Shown: positions 9,301 to 16,980 of the stretch, in pieces
Layout of the letters: each line of letters begins with the position of its first letter
How positions within the stretch are numbered: the first letter of the stretch is position 1
Assembly (NCBI GenBank): GCA_910580225.1
Contig: CAJTXE010000021.1
Coordinates: forward strand, 12,404-76,403
DNA length: 64,000 nt
Direction: 5' to 3'
Source of the DNA: an uncultured Acetatifactor sp.
GTDB taxonomy: Bacteria; Bacillota; Clostridia; Lachnospirales; Lachnospiraceae
The notes under the pieces: generated by a model
Databases searched by the model: none
What the model was told of the DNA's origin: nothing
The model's input: the letters and a program-made list of their open reading frames with translations, nothing else
Position numbers and translations under genes: made by a program

Positions 9301-10655
9301 CCAGAATCCGGGTGCGTTCCCTGCTGTCCGCCATCCGGGTCCGGGAAAAGGTACACAAACAGGCTGTACCCTGCTCCACCGCCATTGAAAAGGTTCCTTT
9401 TACAGAAGAAATGCGGAAGGATTACACCATCATCTGTCCTCAGATGTCGCCTATCCATTTCGAAATCCTGCAGCCGGCATTCAATGCCTGCGGTTATCAT
9501 TTTGTGGTACTGAACAATGACAATCGTCACTCAGTTGATGTAGGCTTAAAGTATGTCAACAATGATGCCTGTTACCCATCCCTGTTGGTGGTAGGTCAGC
9601 TTATGGAAGCTCTGCTGTCCGGAAAATATAATCTGGACAAAACCGCCATCATCATGACACAGACCGGAGGCGGATGCCGGGCCACCAACTATGTGGGCTT
9701 TATCCGGCGCGCTCTGAAAAAAGCCGGTATGGAACAGATTCCCGTTATCTCCCTGAATCTGGGAGGAATCGAAAGCAATCCGGGTTTCCATATCAATGCA
9801 AATCTGCTGATCCGAGTGGCAATGGCGGCGGAATTCGGTGATATCTTCATGCGCTGTGTTTACCGGATGCGCCCCTATGAAAAGGAACCCGGCAGCGTGA
9901 ATGCCATGCATCACAAATGGCTGGCAAAAGTTCAGTCATTCGTGGCAGGAAAGCGGGTCAGCCTGTTCCGTTTCCGCAAACTGTGCACAGAGATTATCCG
10001 GGATTTCGACCGGATTCCTCTTCGAGATATTCAAAAGCCCAGAGTAGGGGTAGTTGGAGAAATCCTGGTGAAATTCTCTCCCGCCGGCAACAACCATCTG
10101 GTGGAACTGCTGGAATCGGAAGGTGCGGAAGTCGTCGTACCCGATCTGATCGATTTTATGCTGTATTGCTTTTATAACCAGATTTACAAGGCAGATCATC
10201 TGGGAATGAGCCGGAAAACTGCACAAATTTCCTCTCTGGGAATCTGGACAATCGAGCACGTCCTGCGGGGATGTGCGGTAAAGGAATTCAAAAAATCCGT
10301 ACACTTTACACCCCCCACTCCCATACGGGAAATTGTCTCCTATGCGGAGCCGATTGTATCCATTGGCAACCAAACCGGTGAAGGATGGTTCCTTACAGGA
10401 GAAATGGTAGAATTGATCCATGAGGAAGTGCCCAATATCGTATGTACACAGCCCTTTGGCTGTCTGCCCAACCATGTGGTGGGTAAAGGCGTGATCAAGG
10501 CTCTGCGGAAGGCTTATCCACAGTCTAATATCGTGGCCATCGACTATGACCCGGGAGCCAGCGAAGTCAACCAGCTCAACAGGATCAAGCTGATGCTGTC
10601 CACAGCGCAGAAAAATCTCACGAAAAAGTCTTCGTCACAGAGTGAAGAGGCCTGA
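6369..10655 (+). CDS. two-headed 2-hydroxyacyl-CoA dehydratase activase fused to a DUF2229/HgdB-like half
   Basis: A 1428-residue protein from the ATG at 6369 (AAGGATGATTTGC upstream). Two BadF/BcrA-type ASKHA ATPase domains lie in tandem: FLGIDIGSTTVKIAILD at about 17 and YLGIDAGSTTTKIALVG at about 331. Each has a cluster-binding Cys in a conserved loop: ICAGGTGSFIDQ near 135 and ACSSGCGSFIET near 455. A Cys-rich AKCRGCTNSCRL motif near 618 may bind a further cluster. The second half carries DUF2229 (VVGIPRVLNMYEDYPFWHTF) and an HgdB/FldB-like region. Known: activases of this family use ATP to inject an electron into a 2-hydroxyacyl-CoA dehydratase. These long fused proteins are widespread in anaerobes but their substrate is not settled. 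It is monocistronic, between its own promoter and a strong terminator. Confidence 0.9.
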   Translation: MESTNKNITPDNADVFLGIDIGSTTVKIAILDQAHHILFSDYERHYANIRETLSGLLERAHGQLGNLILHPMITGSGGLTLANCLEVPFIQEVISVASALQELAPKTDVAIELGGEDAKIIYFEGGNVEQRMNGICAGGTGSFIDQMAALIQTDASGLNDYAKNYQSLYTIAARCGVFAKTDIQPLINEGATKEDLAASIFQAVVNQTISGLACGKPIRGYVAFLGGPLHFLSELKTAFIRTLKLDAKHVVNTDNSHLFAAIGSALNAKEDTACTMEEMLRRLSSEIKMEFEVERMEPLFDSRTAYDAFRERHSRSRVKTGNLNSYHGNAYLGIDAGSTTTKIALVGEDGCLLYSFYAGNDGSPLKTAIRSLKEIHEQLPEDVHIVRSCSTGYGEALMKAAFLLDDGEVETVAHYYAAAFFNPEVDCILDIGGQDMKCIKIKDQTVDSVLLNEACSSGCGSFIETFAKSLNYSVEDFADAAIFAAHPIDLGTRCTVFMNSRVKQAQKEGASVADISAGLAYSVIKNALFKVIKVSDASELGRQIVVQGGTFYNDAVLRSFEKIAGCQAIRPDIAGIMGAFGAALIARERYVQGDITSMLSYEKLCALQYETNMAKCRGCTNSCRLTINKFSGGRQFISGNRCERGIGGQKNAHNVPNLFEYKLKRLFSYPPLEPDNAPRGVVGIPRVLNMYEDYPFWHTFFTRLGYRVLLSPSSNRKIYELGIESIPSESECYPAKLAHGHVVWLIRKNVDFVFYPALFYERDEVEGANNHYNCPIVTSYSENIKNNVEEISCGQAKLRNPFLSFRDLDTVTDALLKEFKELPAGEVRAAAAAGWTELGNARNDVRKKGEEVLQYLKETGKRGIVLAGRPYHIDPEINHGIPELITSFDIAVLTEDSISHLGCPERPLVVSDQWMYHSRLYAAASYVRLQENLDLIQLNSFGCGLDAVTTDQVNDILSGSGKIYTCLKIDEVNNLGAARIRVRSLLSAIRVREKVHKQAVPCSTAIEKVPFTEEMRKDYTIICPQMSPIHFEILQPAFNACGYHFVVLNNDNRHSVDVGLKYVNNDACYPSLLVVGQLMEALLSGKYNLDKTAIIMTQTGGGCRATNYVGFIRRALKKAGMEQIPVISLNLGGIESNPGFHINANLLIRVAMAAEFGDIFMRCVYRMRPYEKEPGSVNAMHHKWLAKVQSFVAGKRVSLFRFRKLCTEIIRDFDRIPLRDIQKPRVGVVGEILVKFSPAGNNHLVELLESEGAEVVVPDLIDFMLYCFYNQIYKADHLGMSRKTAQISSLGIWTIEHVLRGCAVKEFKKSVHFTPPTPIREIVSYAEPIVSIGNQTGEGWFLTGEMVELIHEEVPNIVCTQPFGCLPNHVVGKGVIKALRKAYPQSNIVAIDYDPGASEVNQLNRIKLMLSTAQKNLTKKSSSQSEEA

Positions 10656-10698
10656 TTTTCCGTGCTCACGCCCCTGTTTAACCGCAAAAAAGAGAAAT

Positions 10699-10737
10699 CT
10701 GCCCCAGAAAGAGGGAGCATCCCTCTTTCTGGGGCAG
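10699..10737. terminator. strong bidirectional terminator
   Basis: A perfect 17-base inverted repeat (CTGCCCCAGAAAGAGGG, loop AGCAT) is followed by a T-rich run on the plus strand and preceded by an A-rich run. It can end the activase transcript and, from the other side, the LysM gene transcript. Confidence 0.9.
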
Positions 10738-10809
10738 TCTTTGTTTTCGTGCTCCTCATGACATATTCCTTTGACACGAATGCTGCGAAAGATAACCGGA
10801 AGCTTCTGC

Positions 10810-11595
10810 CTAACGATTGGGAATATTGACCATCTGTCCCACCTGAATCAGATCCGTATTGTGAATCTGCGGATTCGCCGCTTTTAAAGCTTCCAGACTA
10901 AGACCATGTTTCACCGCAATATGGGACAGGGTGTCTCCTGCTGCTACCCGGTAACCCCTCACCATCATTACCACATAGACATCTCCCCGTTTTAAACCAA
11001 ATATGGCATGTCCGTCTTTCGTGATTCTGAAGCTTTCTTCCAGCCGAAGGCACTCTCCGCTCTCGTCATAGGAATACAGTACTGCGAGATTTCCGAAATT
11101 CTCTTCCCCCAGTGCCATATGCACATTAACGACACAGGGATAGGTTTTCTTCTCCATGGAAAAGTGTTTGACCACCGGATAACTCGAAATCTGTCCCAGC
11201 GCTTCCTCAGAAACCATGGGTTCGTAACTCACATCGATCTGTACAGGCTCATCCGTCTTCCTCACATCCCTGCCGCTTATGCTGAATGTCACACCATTGG
11301 TGGTATGCAGTGCCAATGTAGCATTTTTCCCGGCCAGTTTCTTTAGGATGTCCTCCGGTACCGTAAAATGGTTTCCCGCAGAAAAGTTTACATTCTCTCC
11401 TCTTCCGTTTCCAATGGCTGTCTCCAGCCTGTCAAGCATCACATCCCACTCCTCCGTCGCCTCTTCAAAGGTTCCCCGGTTCAGGATAATCCTGCTGCCT
11501 GAAGCCTCCACCGAACTGCCCGGGGCAAGCATCAGGCCCGACAAAAAAAGGAAAGCTGTAAACAGTGTCATTCTCATGTTTGTCCTTCTTTTCAT
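10810..11595 (-). CDS. secreted LysM-domain protein
   Basis: 261 residues; the start at 11595 follows GGAGG-AAAAGGAAA. A signal peptide occupies about residues 1-33 (basic start, FTAFLFLSGLMLAPG, then SVEASG). The middle, residues 35-210, is a beta-rich module with no motif I can name; it contains RIILNRGTFEEATEEWDVML and paired short strands, like uncharacterised extracellular domains of Clostridia. The C-terminus (about 215-260) is one LysM: YRVAAGDTLSHIAVKHGLS, then AANPQIHNTDLIQVGQMVNI. Known: LysM binds GlcNAc in peptidoglycan, so the protein is probably held on the cell wall. A TATAAT lies about 60 bases upstream of the start, with no clear -35. Confidence 0.85.
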   Translation of the reverse strand: MKRRTNMRMTLFTAFLFLSGLMLAPGSSVEASGSRIILNRGTFEEATEEWDVMLDRLETAIGNGRGENVNFSAGNHFTVPEDILKKLAGKNATLALHTTNGVTFSISGRDVRKTDEPVQIDVSYEPMVSEEALGQISSYPVVKHFSMEKKTYPCVVNVHMALGEENFGNLAVLYSYDESGECLRLEESFRITKDGHAIFGLKRGDVYVVMMVRGYRVAAGDTLSHIAVKHGLSLEALKAANPQIHNTDLIQVGQMVNIPNR

Positions 11596-11714
11596 TTTCC
11601 TTTTCCTCCGTTTCTCTGTGCATGAAATCTCTTTTGTCTCACCATCATTATATCCAATCGTGAAAAAAATATCTCCGGCACTGACGGAAAAAAGAATTCT
11701 GTTCTGTGGGATTC

Positions 11715-12389
11715 TCACAGAAAATCCACTGACATAACCTTGTCCGATTTTGTGAGAATATCATAAATTTCCGTACGCCCTGCAGCCTTCTTCAAATAAA
11801 GCACCAGATGGACGGAGGATCCGGAACCTTTCGTCTCACCCATTTCGATAGAATCGATCACCACACCGACTTCCCTCAGCTGCTGAAGAATCCTATGTAA
11901 ATCCCTGCTGTCCTCCAGCTCAATGAATACATTACAGTAACGGGAATGCCTGGTTGCAAAATGCTCCACAAAGGGAAGCACATGGAGAGAAACCAGCATC
12001 ATCGCCGTAGTGATCACACCGCCCTCTACGAAACCGATTCCCACCGCCAGCCCTACACAGGCGCTGGCCCAAAGGGTAGCCGCCGTGGTCAGCCCTCTCA
12101 CCCGATGCCTGGATACAATGATTGTCCCCACACCGATAAATCCCACACCGCTTATGACCTGCGCCGCCATCCGGTTCATATTGGCCAATCCCGGAAAATT
12201 CATTTGAATATATTGTTCCGTCAACATTACCAGAGTGGCTCCCAGACAGACTACCGTAATCGTCTTCGTGCCTGCACCACGATGCTTCATCCCCCTGTCC
12301 AAACCGATTATTCCGCCCAAAACAGTGGATACAATGACCCGAATCAGTATATTCTGCAGATTCCACTCTGCGAAATTCCCAACAAGCAT
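11715..12389 (-). CDS. MgtC/SapB family membrane protein
   Basis: 224 residues from the ATG at 12389 (AAGGAGGAATTGGCT upstream). The MgtC N-terminal domain has about four helices with the signature VSTVLGGIIGLDRGMKHRGAG, which includes the conserved Asp/Arg pair. It continues through ISGVGFIGVGTIIV and TTAATLWASACVGLAVGIG. The C-terminal 75 residues form an ACT-like cytoplasmic domain, as in longer MgtC proteins. Known: family members support growth at low magnesium and modulate the F-type ATP synthase in some pathogens; the role in gut Clostridia is not established. It is transcribed from its own promoter at 12445-12473, back to back with dinB. Confidence 0.88.
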   Translation of the reverse strand: MLVGNFAEWNLQNILIRVIVSTVLGGIIGLDRGMKHRGAGTKTITVVCLGATLVMLTEQYIQMNFPGLANMNRMAAQVISGVGFIGVGTIIVSRHRVRGLTTAATLWASACVGLAVGIGFVEGGVITTAMMLVSLHVLPFVEHFATRHSRYCNVFIELEDSRDLHRILQQLREVGVVIDSIEMGETKGSGSSVHLVLYLKKAAGRTEIYDILTKSDKVMSVDFL

Positions 12390-12444
12390 AGCCAATTCCT
12401 CCTTATCCTTTTCTCGAGTCCTTTTTTCAGCTTCAACTATATTC

Positions 12445-12473
12445 AGTATACTCATTTCGCCGGAAAATGACAA
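12445..12473 (-). promoter_or_regulatory. sigma-A promoter of the mgtC-like gene
   Basis: Read on the minus strand: TTGTCA (12473-12468), 17-base spacer, TATACT (12450-12445). It places the start of transcription about 50 bases before the ATG at 12389. Confidence 0.72.
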
Positions 12474-12520
12474 TATTTTTGCAAGCAGAAATCTCTGCCC
12501 GATATGGAAATAACTCCCTG

Positions 12521-12549
12521 TTGAAACCGGAACGTGTGTTTGCTACAAT
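12521..12549 (+). promoter_or_regulatory. sigma-A promoter of dinB
   Basis: TTGAAA at 12521-12526, 17-base spacer, TACAAT at 12544-12549. Transcription would begin about 20 bases before the TTG start. The spacer contains an SOS box. Confidence 0.8.
12529..12542 (+). promoter_or_regulatory. LexA/SOS box inside the dinB promoter
   Basis: GGAACGTGTGTTTG matches the Firmicutes LexA consensus CGAAC-RNRY-GTTYG at every defined position except the first base. It lies entirely between the -35 and -10, where a bound repressor would block polymerase. Together with the downstream Y-family polymerase this makes SOS control likely. Confidence 0.75.
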
Positions 12550-12575
12550 AGAACTGTCAGGAGGTGAACATAAGT

Positions 12576-13838
12576 TTGAACCACATCATTTTTCACATTG
12601 ACGTAAATTCGGCTTTTCTGTCCTGGGAGGCAGTCTACCGATTGACCCATAAAGGCGGCTCCCTGGACCTTCGGCAGATCCCTTCCGCTGTGGGCGGAGA
12701 CGCGGCACTGCGCCACGGCATCATACTGGCCAAGTCCATTCCCGCGAAAAAATATGGCATTCTTACAGGAGAATCCATTCCGGAAGCCCGGAAGAAATGC
12801 CCCGGCCTGCTGCTGGTACCTCCCAATTACAGCCTGTACGAACAATGCTCTGCCGCATTCCTGGATATCCTCCGGAACTACTCGGACACTCTGGAGCAAT
12901 ACAGCATCGACGAAGCCTTTGTGGACATGAGCACCAGCTGTCACTTGTTCGGTACACCGGAACAGGCCGCAGCGGACATCAAAAACCGGATTCGGGAGGA
13001 ACTGGGATTTACAGTAAATATCGGAATCTCCCACAACAAACTGCTGGCAAAAATGGCCTCGGATTTCAAAAAGCCTGACCGAATTCACACCCTGTACCAG
13101 GAAGAAATCCCAAAGAAAATGTGGCCCCTTCCGGTGTCTGACCTGTTCTTCGTGGGACAGGCCACAACCCGGAAACTGTTTTCCATGGGCATCCGCACCA
13201 TTGGAGAACTGGCTACAGCCGACCCTGCCTGGATAAAAGGCACTCTGAAAAAACAGGGTGAACTCATCCAGACCTTTGCCAATGGTGTGGACTGCTCACC
13301 GGTGCTGACTACCCCTGCCCCCTGCAAAGGCTATGGAAACAGCACGACCACGCCCTTCGATGTGACAGACACAGAAACAGCTGACCGGGTACTGCTGGCC
13401 CTTTCAGAAACCCTGGGAATGCGCCTTCGCCGAGACAATGTGAAAATAAAAACAATCTCAGTAAGTATCCGGTATTTCGACCTGTCCTGTCTCTCTCATC
13501 AAAAGACCCTGGAACAGCCCACTGATCTTACCGCTGAAATCTGTGCCGCGGCACGGAAACTGTTTCGGGAGCTCTGGAATGGCAGGCCTGTCCGCCATCT
13601 GGGAATCCACACGGGCAAAGTGGAAAAGGCAGCTTTCGGCCGTCAGCTTGGACTTTTTGATCAGACAGATTACGCCAAACTGGCAACTGTAGACAGAACA
13701 GCAGACGCCCTGCGCAGACGGTTTGGAACAGACACTGTCATGCGGGCTGCCTTCCTGGGTCAGTCCATTGACCATATGAGCGGCGGCATCTCCAGAGACC
13801 GATGGGCGCCGGATTATGATAAAACAGCGATTCCATGA
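12576..13838 (+). CDS. dinB: Y-family DNA polymerase IV
   Basis: About 420 residues. The start is taken as TTG at 12576 because AGGAGGTG lies 9-10 bases upstream; the in-frame GTG at 12564 overlaps that site. The palm begins with HIIFHIDVNSAFLSWEA (metal-binding Asp) and carries the catalytic YSIDEAFVDMS near residue 115. NIGISHNKLLAKMASDFKKP and the HhH region ILTTPAP/GNSTTTPFDV follow. The little-finger domain (KTISVSIRYFDLS) comes next, with the C-terminal QLGLFD sequence that resembles a beta-clamp-binding peptide. Known: an error-prone polymerase for translesion synthesis. The sequence shows SOS control through the box in its promoter. The 104-residue gene downstream may be co-transcribed. 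Confidence 0.93.
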   Translation: MNHIIFHIDVNSAFLSWEAVYRLTHKGGSLDLRQIPSAVGGDAALRHGIILAKSIPAKKYGILTGESIPEARKKCPGLLLVPPNYSLYEQCSAAFLDILRNYSDTLEQYSIDEAFVDMSTSCHLFGTPEQAAADIKNRIREELGFTVNIGISHNKLLAKMASDFKKPDRIHTLYQEEIPKKMWPLPVSDLFFVGQATTRKLFSMGIRTIGELATADPAWIKGTLKKQGELIQTFANGVDCSPVLTTPAPCKGYGNSTTTPFDVTDTETADRVLLALSETLGMRLRRDNVKIKTISVSIRYFDLSCLSHQKTLEQPTDLTAEICAAARKLFRELWNGRPVRHLGIHTGKVEKAAFGRQLGLFDQTDYAKLATVDRTADALRRRFGTDTVMRAAFLGQSIDHMSGGISRDRWAPDYDKTAIP

Positions 13839-13988
13839 CAGCAGATCCCTCACCTGTACAGACAGGGCAGAGTGAAAAACCGTATTTTATAAAATATAAT
13901 TTCGAAAATTGTTTTTCCATAAAGCAGATTTCAGAAAACACATGAAATGAGACCCCAAAAATACGAAAACCAGCAGAAAGGAAACAAG

Positions 13989-14303
13989 ATGACATTTATC
14001 CCAGACCCCCGTCATAACCAACAAAACAGCGGTTCCATCCGCGGCATTCAGAAAGAAATCGCCTGCCAGTGCTGGTGTACCAGCAAGGGACGTGTGATTC
14101 CCCTGATGATAAAACTCCAGGACGAGGACGGAGAATTCCGCATCATCCGGGACATCTCCATACACTCACAGCAGCAAAAGCGCTATGCAGGAATTCCGTC
14201 TATTGAATACGACTGCACCATTATGACAGGCAGCGGCCCTGTCCGGACAAAACTGATTTTCTACCAGACCGAAGGACGATGGGTAATAAATTACTTTCTA
14301 TAA
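13989..14303 (+). CDS. small protein of unknown function downstream of dinB
   Basis: 104 residues from the ATG at 13989 (AGAAAGGAAAC upstream); an in-frame ATG at 13947 lacks a site. I do not recognise the family. There is no signal or membrane helix. Visible features are an N-terminal Pro/Asn/Gln-rich segment, a Cys pair (ACQCWC) near residue 28, and a compact beta-type region (GRVIPLMIKLQDEDGEFRII, then IEYDCTIMTGSG, then KLIFYQTEGRWVINYFL). It starts 150 bases after dinB with no clear terminator between, so it may share SOS induction. Confidence 0.7.
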   Translation: MTFIPDPRHNQQNSGSIRGIQKEIACQCWCTSKGRVIPLMIKLQDEDGEFRIIRDISIHSQQQKRYAGIPSIEYDCTIMTGSGPVRTKLIFYQTEGRWVINYFL

Positions 14304-14416
14304 TAGAAAAATACAATAAACATAGTCTCCGGAAGCCTTTCGTGCTATAATAACACTGTTAGTCTTCTTAAAAAATGCCTGTTGGCAATCTTTAAAACAG
14401 AAAGGATGTACTTAAG

Positions 14417-15640
14417 ATGAAATACGATTTTACGTCTATCATGAACCGCAGCGGCATGGATGCCATCGCTGTGGACGGTCTTGGTTCCGGAAATGCTCCG
14501 GCCAGTCCCAGGAAAGGTTTTGACGCCATCCCCATGTGGGTGGCTGATATGAATTTTCCTACCGTGCCCACGGTACCGGAAACCATCATCGCCCGCACCA
14601 GGGAACCTCATTACGGCTATTTTTCTCCCCGGGAGGAATATCTGGACGCCATCATCCAATGGCAGGAAACCCGCAATGGTGTAACCGGCCTCACCAGAGA
14701 ATGTATCGGCTATGAAAACGGTGTACTGGGCGGCGTCATCAGCGCCCTGAACGTATTCTGTTCCAGAGGTGAGAATGTGCTCCTACACTCCCCCACCTAC
14801 ATCGGTTTTACCGGCAGTCTGAACAATAACGGCTACCATATCATCCACAGTCCCCTGATTTTGGACGAAAATGGTATCTATCGGATGGATTTTGCGGATA
14901 TGGAGAATAAGATTATCAAAAATCGGATCCATGCAGCCGTATTCTGTTCCCCCCACAACCCCTGCGGCCGTGTCTGGGAAAAACGGGAGGTGGAGCAGTT
15001 CATGGAACTGTGTCGAAAACATGACGTGATGGTAGTTTCCGATGAAATCTGGTCGGATATCATTTTGGCAGGTCATAAACATACCCCCACCCAGAGCGTC
15101 AGCCAGGACGCCCGCAACCGCACTGTCGCGGTCTATGCTCCCTCCAAAACCTTTAACCTGGCCGGTCTGGTAGGCAGCTATCATGTCATCTACAACAAAA
15201 CCATCCGGGACCGGGTGGACAAAGAGTCCTCTCTCTCCCACTACAACAACATAAACCTTCTCTCCATGTATGCACTCATTGGCGCATACCGGCCCGAAGG
15301 TCAGGAATGGGTGGACGAACTGCGACAGGTGATCACCGAAAACGTGGATTTCGCCTGCAAATATATCGCAGAACATTTTGATGGTGTCAGCGTCTCCAAG
15401 CCTCAGGGCACCTATATGCTGTTCCTGGACTGCACACAGTGGTGCCGGGCCCACGGAAGAACCATTGATGAACTGGAACAGGACGGCTGGGACGTGGGTG
15501 TAGCCTGGCAGGACGGAAGAATGTTTCATGGCCCCTGCCATATCCGCATGAACCTGGCTCTGCCCCTGTCCCTTGTGCAGGAGGCCTTCTCCAGATTGGA
15601 TCGATATGTTTTTAATCTCCATTCTCTGGACTGTGTATAA
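14417..15640 (+). CDS. MalY/PatB-type PLP-dependent C-S lyase or aminotransferase
   Basis: 407 residues, the normal length for fold-type I class I/II enzymes of the MalY/PatB group. The N-terminal sequence DAIPMWVADMNFPT is the family hallmark. ENGVLGGVISALNVF, SPHNPCGRVW and VVSDEIWSDIIL form the cofactor site, and the Schiff-base lysine is in APSKTFNLAGL near residue 243. A C-terminal Arg (HIRMNLALP) binds the substrate carboxylate. Known: such enzymes cleave cystathionine or cysteine (beta-lyase), and E. coli MalY also represses the maltose system. The start at 14417 has AGAAAGGATG upstream, and TATAAT lies at 14345-14350 without a strong -35. The closeness to a sugar-binding protein gene is suggestive but no regulatory role can be shown. 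Confidence 0.88.
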   Translation: MKYDFTSIMNRSGMDAIAVDGLGSGNAPASPRKGFDAIPMWVADMNFPTVPTVPETIIARTREPHYGYFSPREEYLDAIIQWQETRNGVTGLTRECIGYENGVLGGVISALNVFCSRGENVLLHSPTYIGFTGSLNNNGYHIIHSPLILDENGIYRMDFADMENKIIKNRIHAAVFCSPHNPCGRVWEKREVEQFMELCRKHDVMVVSDEIWSDIILAGHKHTPTQSVSQDARNRTVAVYAPSKTFNLAGLVGSYHVIYNKTIRDRVDKESSLSHYNNINLLSMYALIGAYRPEGQEWVDELRQVITENVDFACKYIAEHFDGVSVSKPQGTYMLFLDCTQWCRAHGRTIDELEQDGWDVGVAWQDGRMFHGPCHIRMNLALPLSLVQEAFSRLDRYVFNLHSLDCV

Positions 15641-15713
15641 GAAAAAAACAAATTGCATTGAATTCCATGAAATGTTAGAATAGTAATAAAATATGCAATA
15701 TATGGAGAATGTC

Positions 15714-16958
15714 ATGAAAAGAAGAATTCCCTTATCCTTTCCTGCTGTATTTATGCTGACCGCTGTCCTCTCAGGATGCCAAACCAGCGGCACCGCCTCT
15801 TCCGAAGAATATGACACACCGGATTCCGGCACCATCAGTCTGACCGTCTGGGGCGCCGAAGAAGATGAGGAACTGCTCCGTCAGATTTTGGACGGATTTC
15901 AGGAAGAATACCGCAGTCAGGCCGACTTTCTGATTACATATCAGCCTCAAAGTGAAAGTCACTGTACAGACGCGCTGATGGCAGATTTGGAAAATGGTGC
16001 AGATGTTTTCGCGTTTGCGGATGATCAGCTGAATACATTGGTGGCCTCCGGAGCCCTGGAGCCCATAGAAAACGCTGATAGCCTGAGAACGTCAAATCTA
16101 CCGGAGGCAGTTTCCGCCGCCTCCGTAAATGATACTCTGTATGCATATCCGCTGACTGCGGATAACGGATATTTTCTCTACTATGACAAACGATATTTTT
16201 CCGAAGAGGATATTCAATCCTGGGACCGCATGCTGGACATTGCCGGAGAAGAGGGGAAAAAAGTTTCCATGGAATGGTCTTCCGGGTGGTATGTGTACTC
16301 TCTGTTCGGCAACACCGGCCTCACCGTTGGTCTCAATGACGATGGCATCACCAATTACTGCACCTGGAATGCCACAGAAGGTGCCATTAAGGGAACCGAT
16401 GTGGCAAAGGCCATGACGGCCATGGCAAAGCACCCCGGCTTTCTCAGTACAGACGACGCCGGTTTTCTGGAAGGTGTTCAAAACGGTACGATCATAGCCG
16501 GCGTCAGCGGCGTCTGGAACGCGATCGCCGTGGAAGAAGCCTGGGGCCGGGGATACGGAGCCGCAAAGCTGCCCTCCTATACCTGTGCGGGACAGCAGGT
16601 CCAGATGTCCTCTTTCTCCGGATACAAGCTCATTGGGGTGAATTCTTACTCTGATCACAGAGAATGGGCTGCAAAGCTGGCCGAATGGATTACAAATGAG
16701 GAAAATCAGGAACTGCGCTTCCAGCTGCGGGGTCAGGGACCTTCCAATAAAAACGCCGCTGCCTCTGAAGCGGTTCAAAATTCTCCCGCCATTGCAGCGC
16801 TCCTGGAACAGTCGGAATTCTCCTGCCTGCAGCGCATCGGTGGAAACTACTGGGAACCGGTTACCAATTTTACCGCGGAAATTCTCGCCGGAAATCCGTC
16901 TGGAAAAAGCCTTCAGGAACAGCTTGACACCATGGTCACGGGAATCATTGCCCCCTGA
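15714..16958 (+). CDS. extracellular solute-binding lipoprotein, family 1 (sugar type)
   Basis: 414 residues from the ATG at 15714 (GGAGAATGTC just upstream; another in-frame ATG is at 15693). The signal peptide ends in VLSGC with lipidated Cys22. The mature protein has the MalE-type fold: TISLTVWGAEEDEELLRQIL, ADVFAFADDQLNTLVASGAL, YAYPLTADNGYFLYYDKRYF, and a C-terminal WAAKLAEWITNEENQELRFQ block. Known: family 1 proteins bind mono- and oligosaccharides for ABC uptake. No permease or ATPase genes are nearby. Instead the gene is followed 22 bases later by a chemoreceptor. Inference: it may deliver ligand to that receptor or to a permease encoded elsewhere. Confidence 0.88.
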   Translation: MKRRIPLSFPAVFMLTAVLSGCQTSGTASSEEYDTPDSGTISLTVWGAEEDEELLRQILDGFQEEYRSQADFLITYQPQSESHCTDALMADLENGADVFAFADDQLNTLVASGALEPIENADSLRTSNLPEAVSAASVNDTLYAYPLTADNGYFLYYDKRYFSEEDIQSWDRMLDIAGEEGKKVSMEWSSGWYVYSLFGNTGLTVGLNDDGITNYCTWNATEGAIKGTDVAKAMTAMAKHPGFLSTDDAGFLEGVQNGTIIAGVSGVWNAIAVEEAWGRGYGAAKLPSYTCAGQQVQMSSFSGYKLIGVNSYSDHREWAAKLAEWITNEENQELRFQLRGQGPSNKNAAASEAVQNSPAIAALLEQSEFSCLQRIGGNYWEPVTNFTAEILAGNPSGKSLQEQLDTMVTGIIAP

Positions 16959-16980
16959 CCCGAAAGGAGTAAGATTCATC

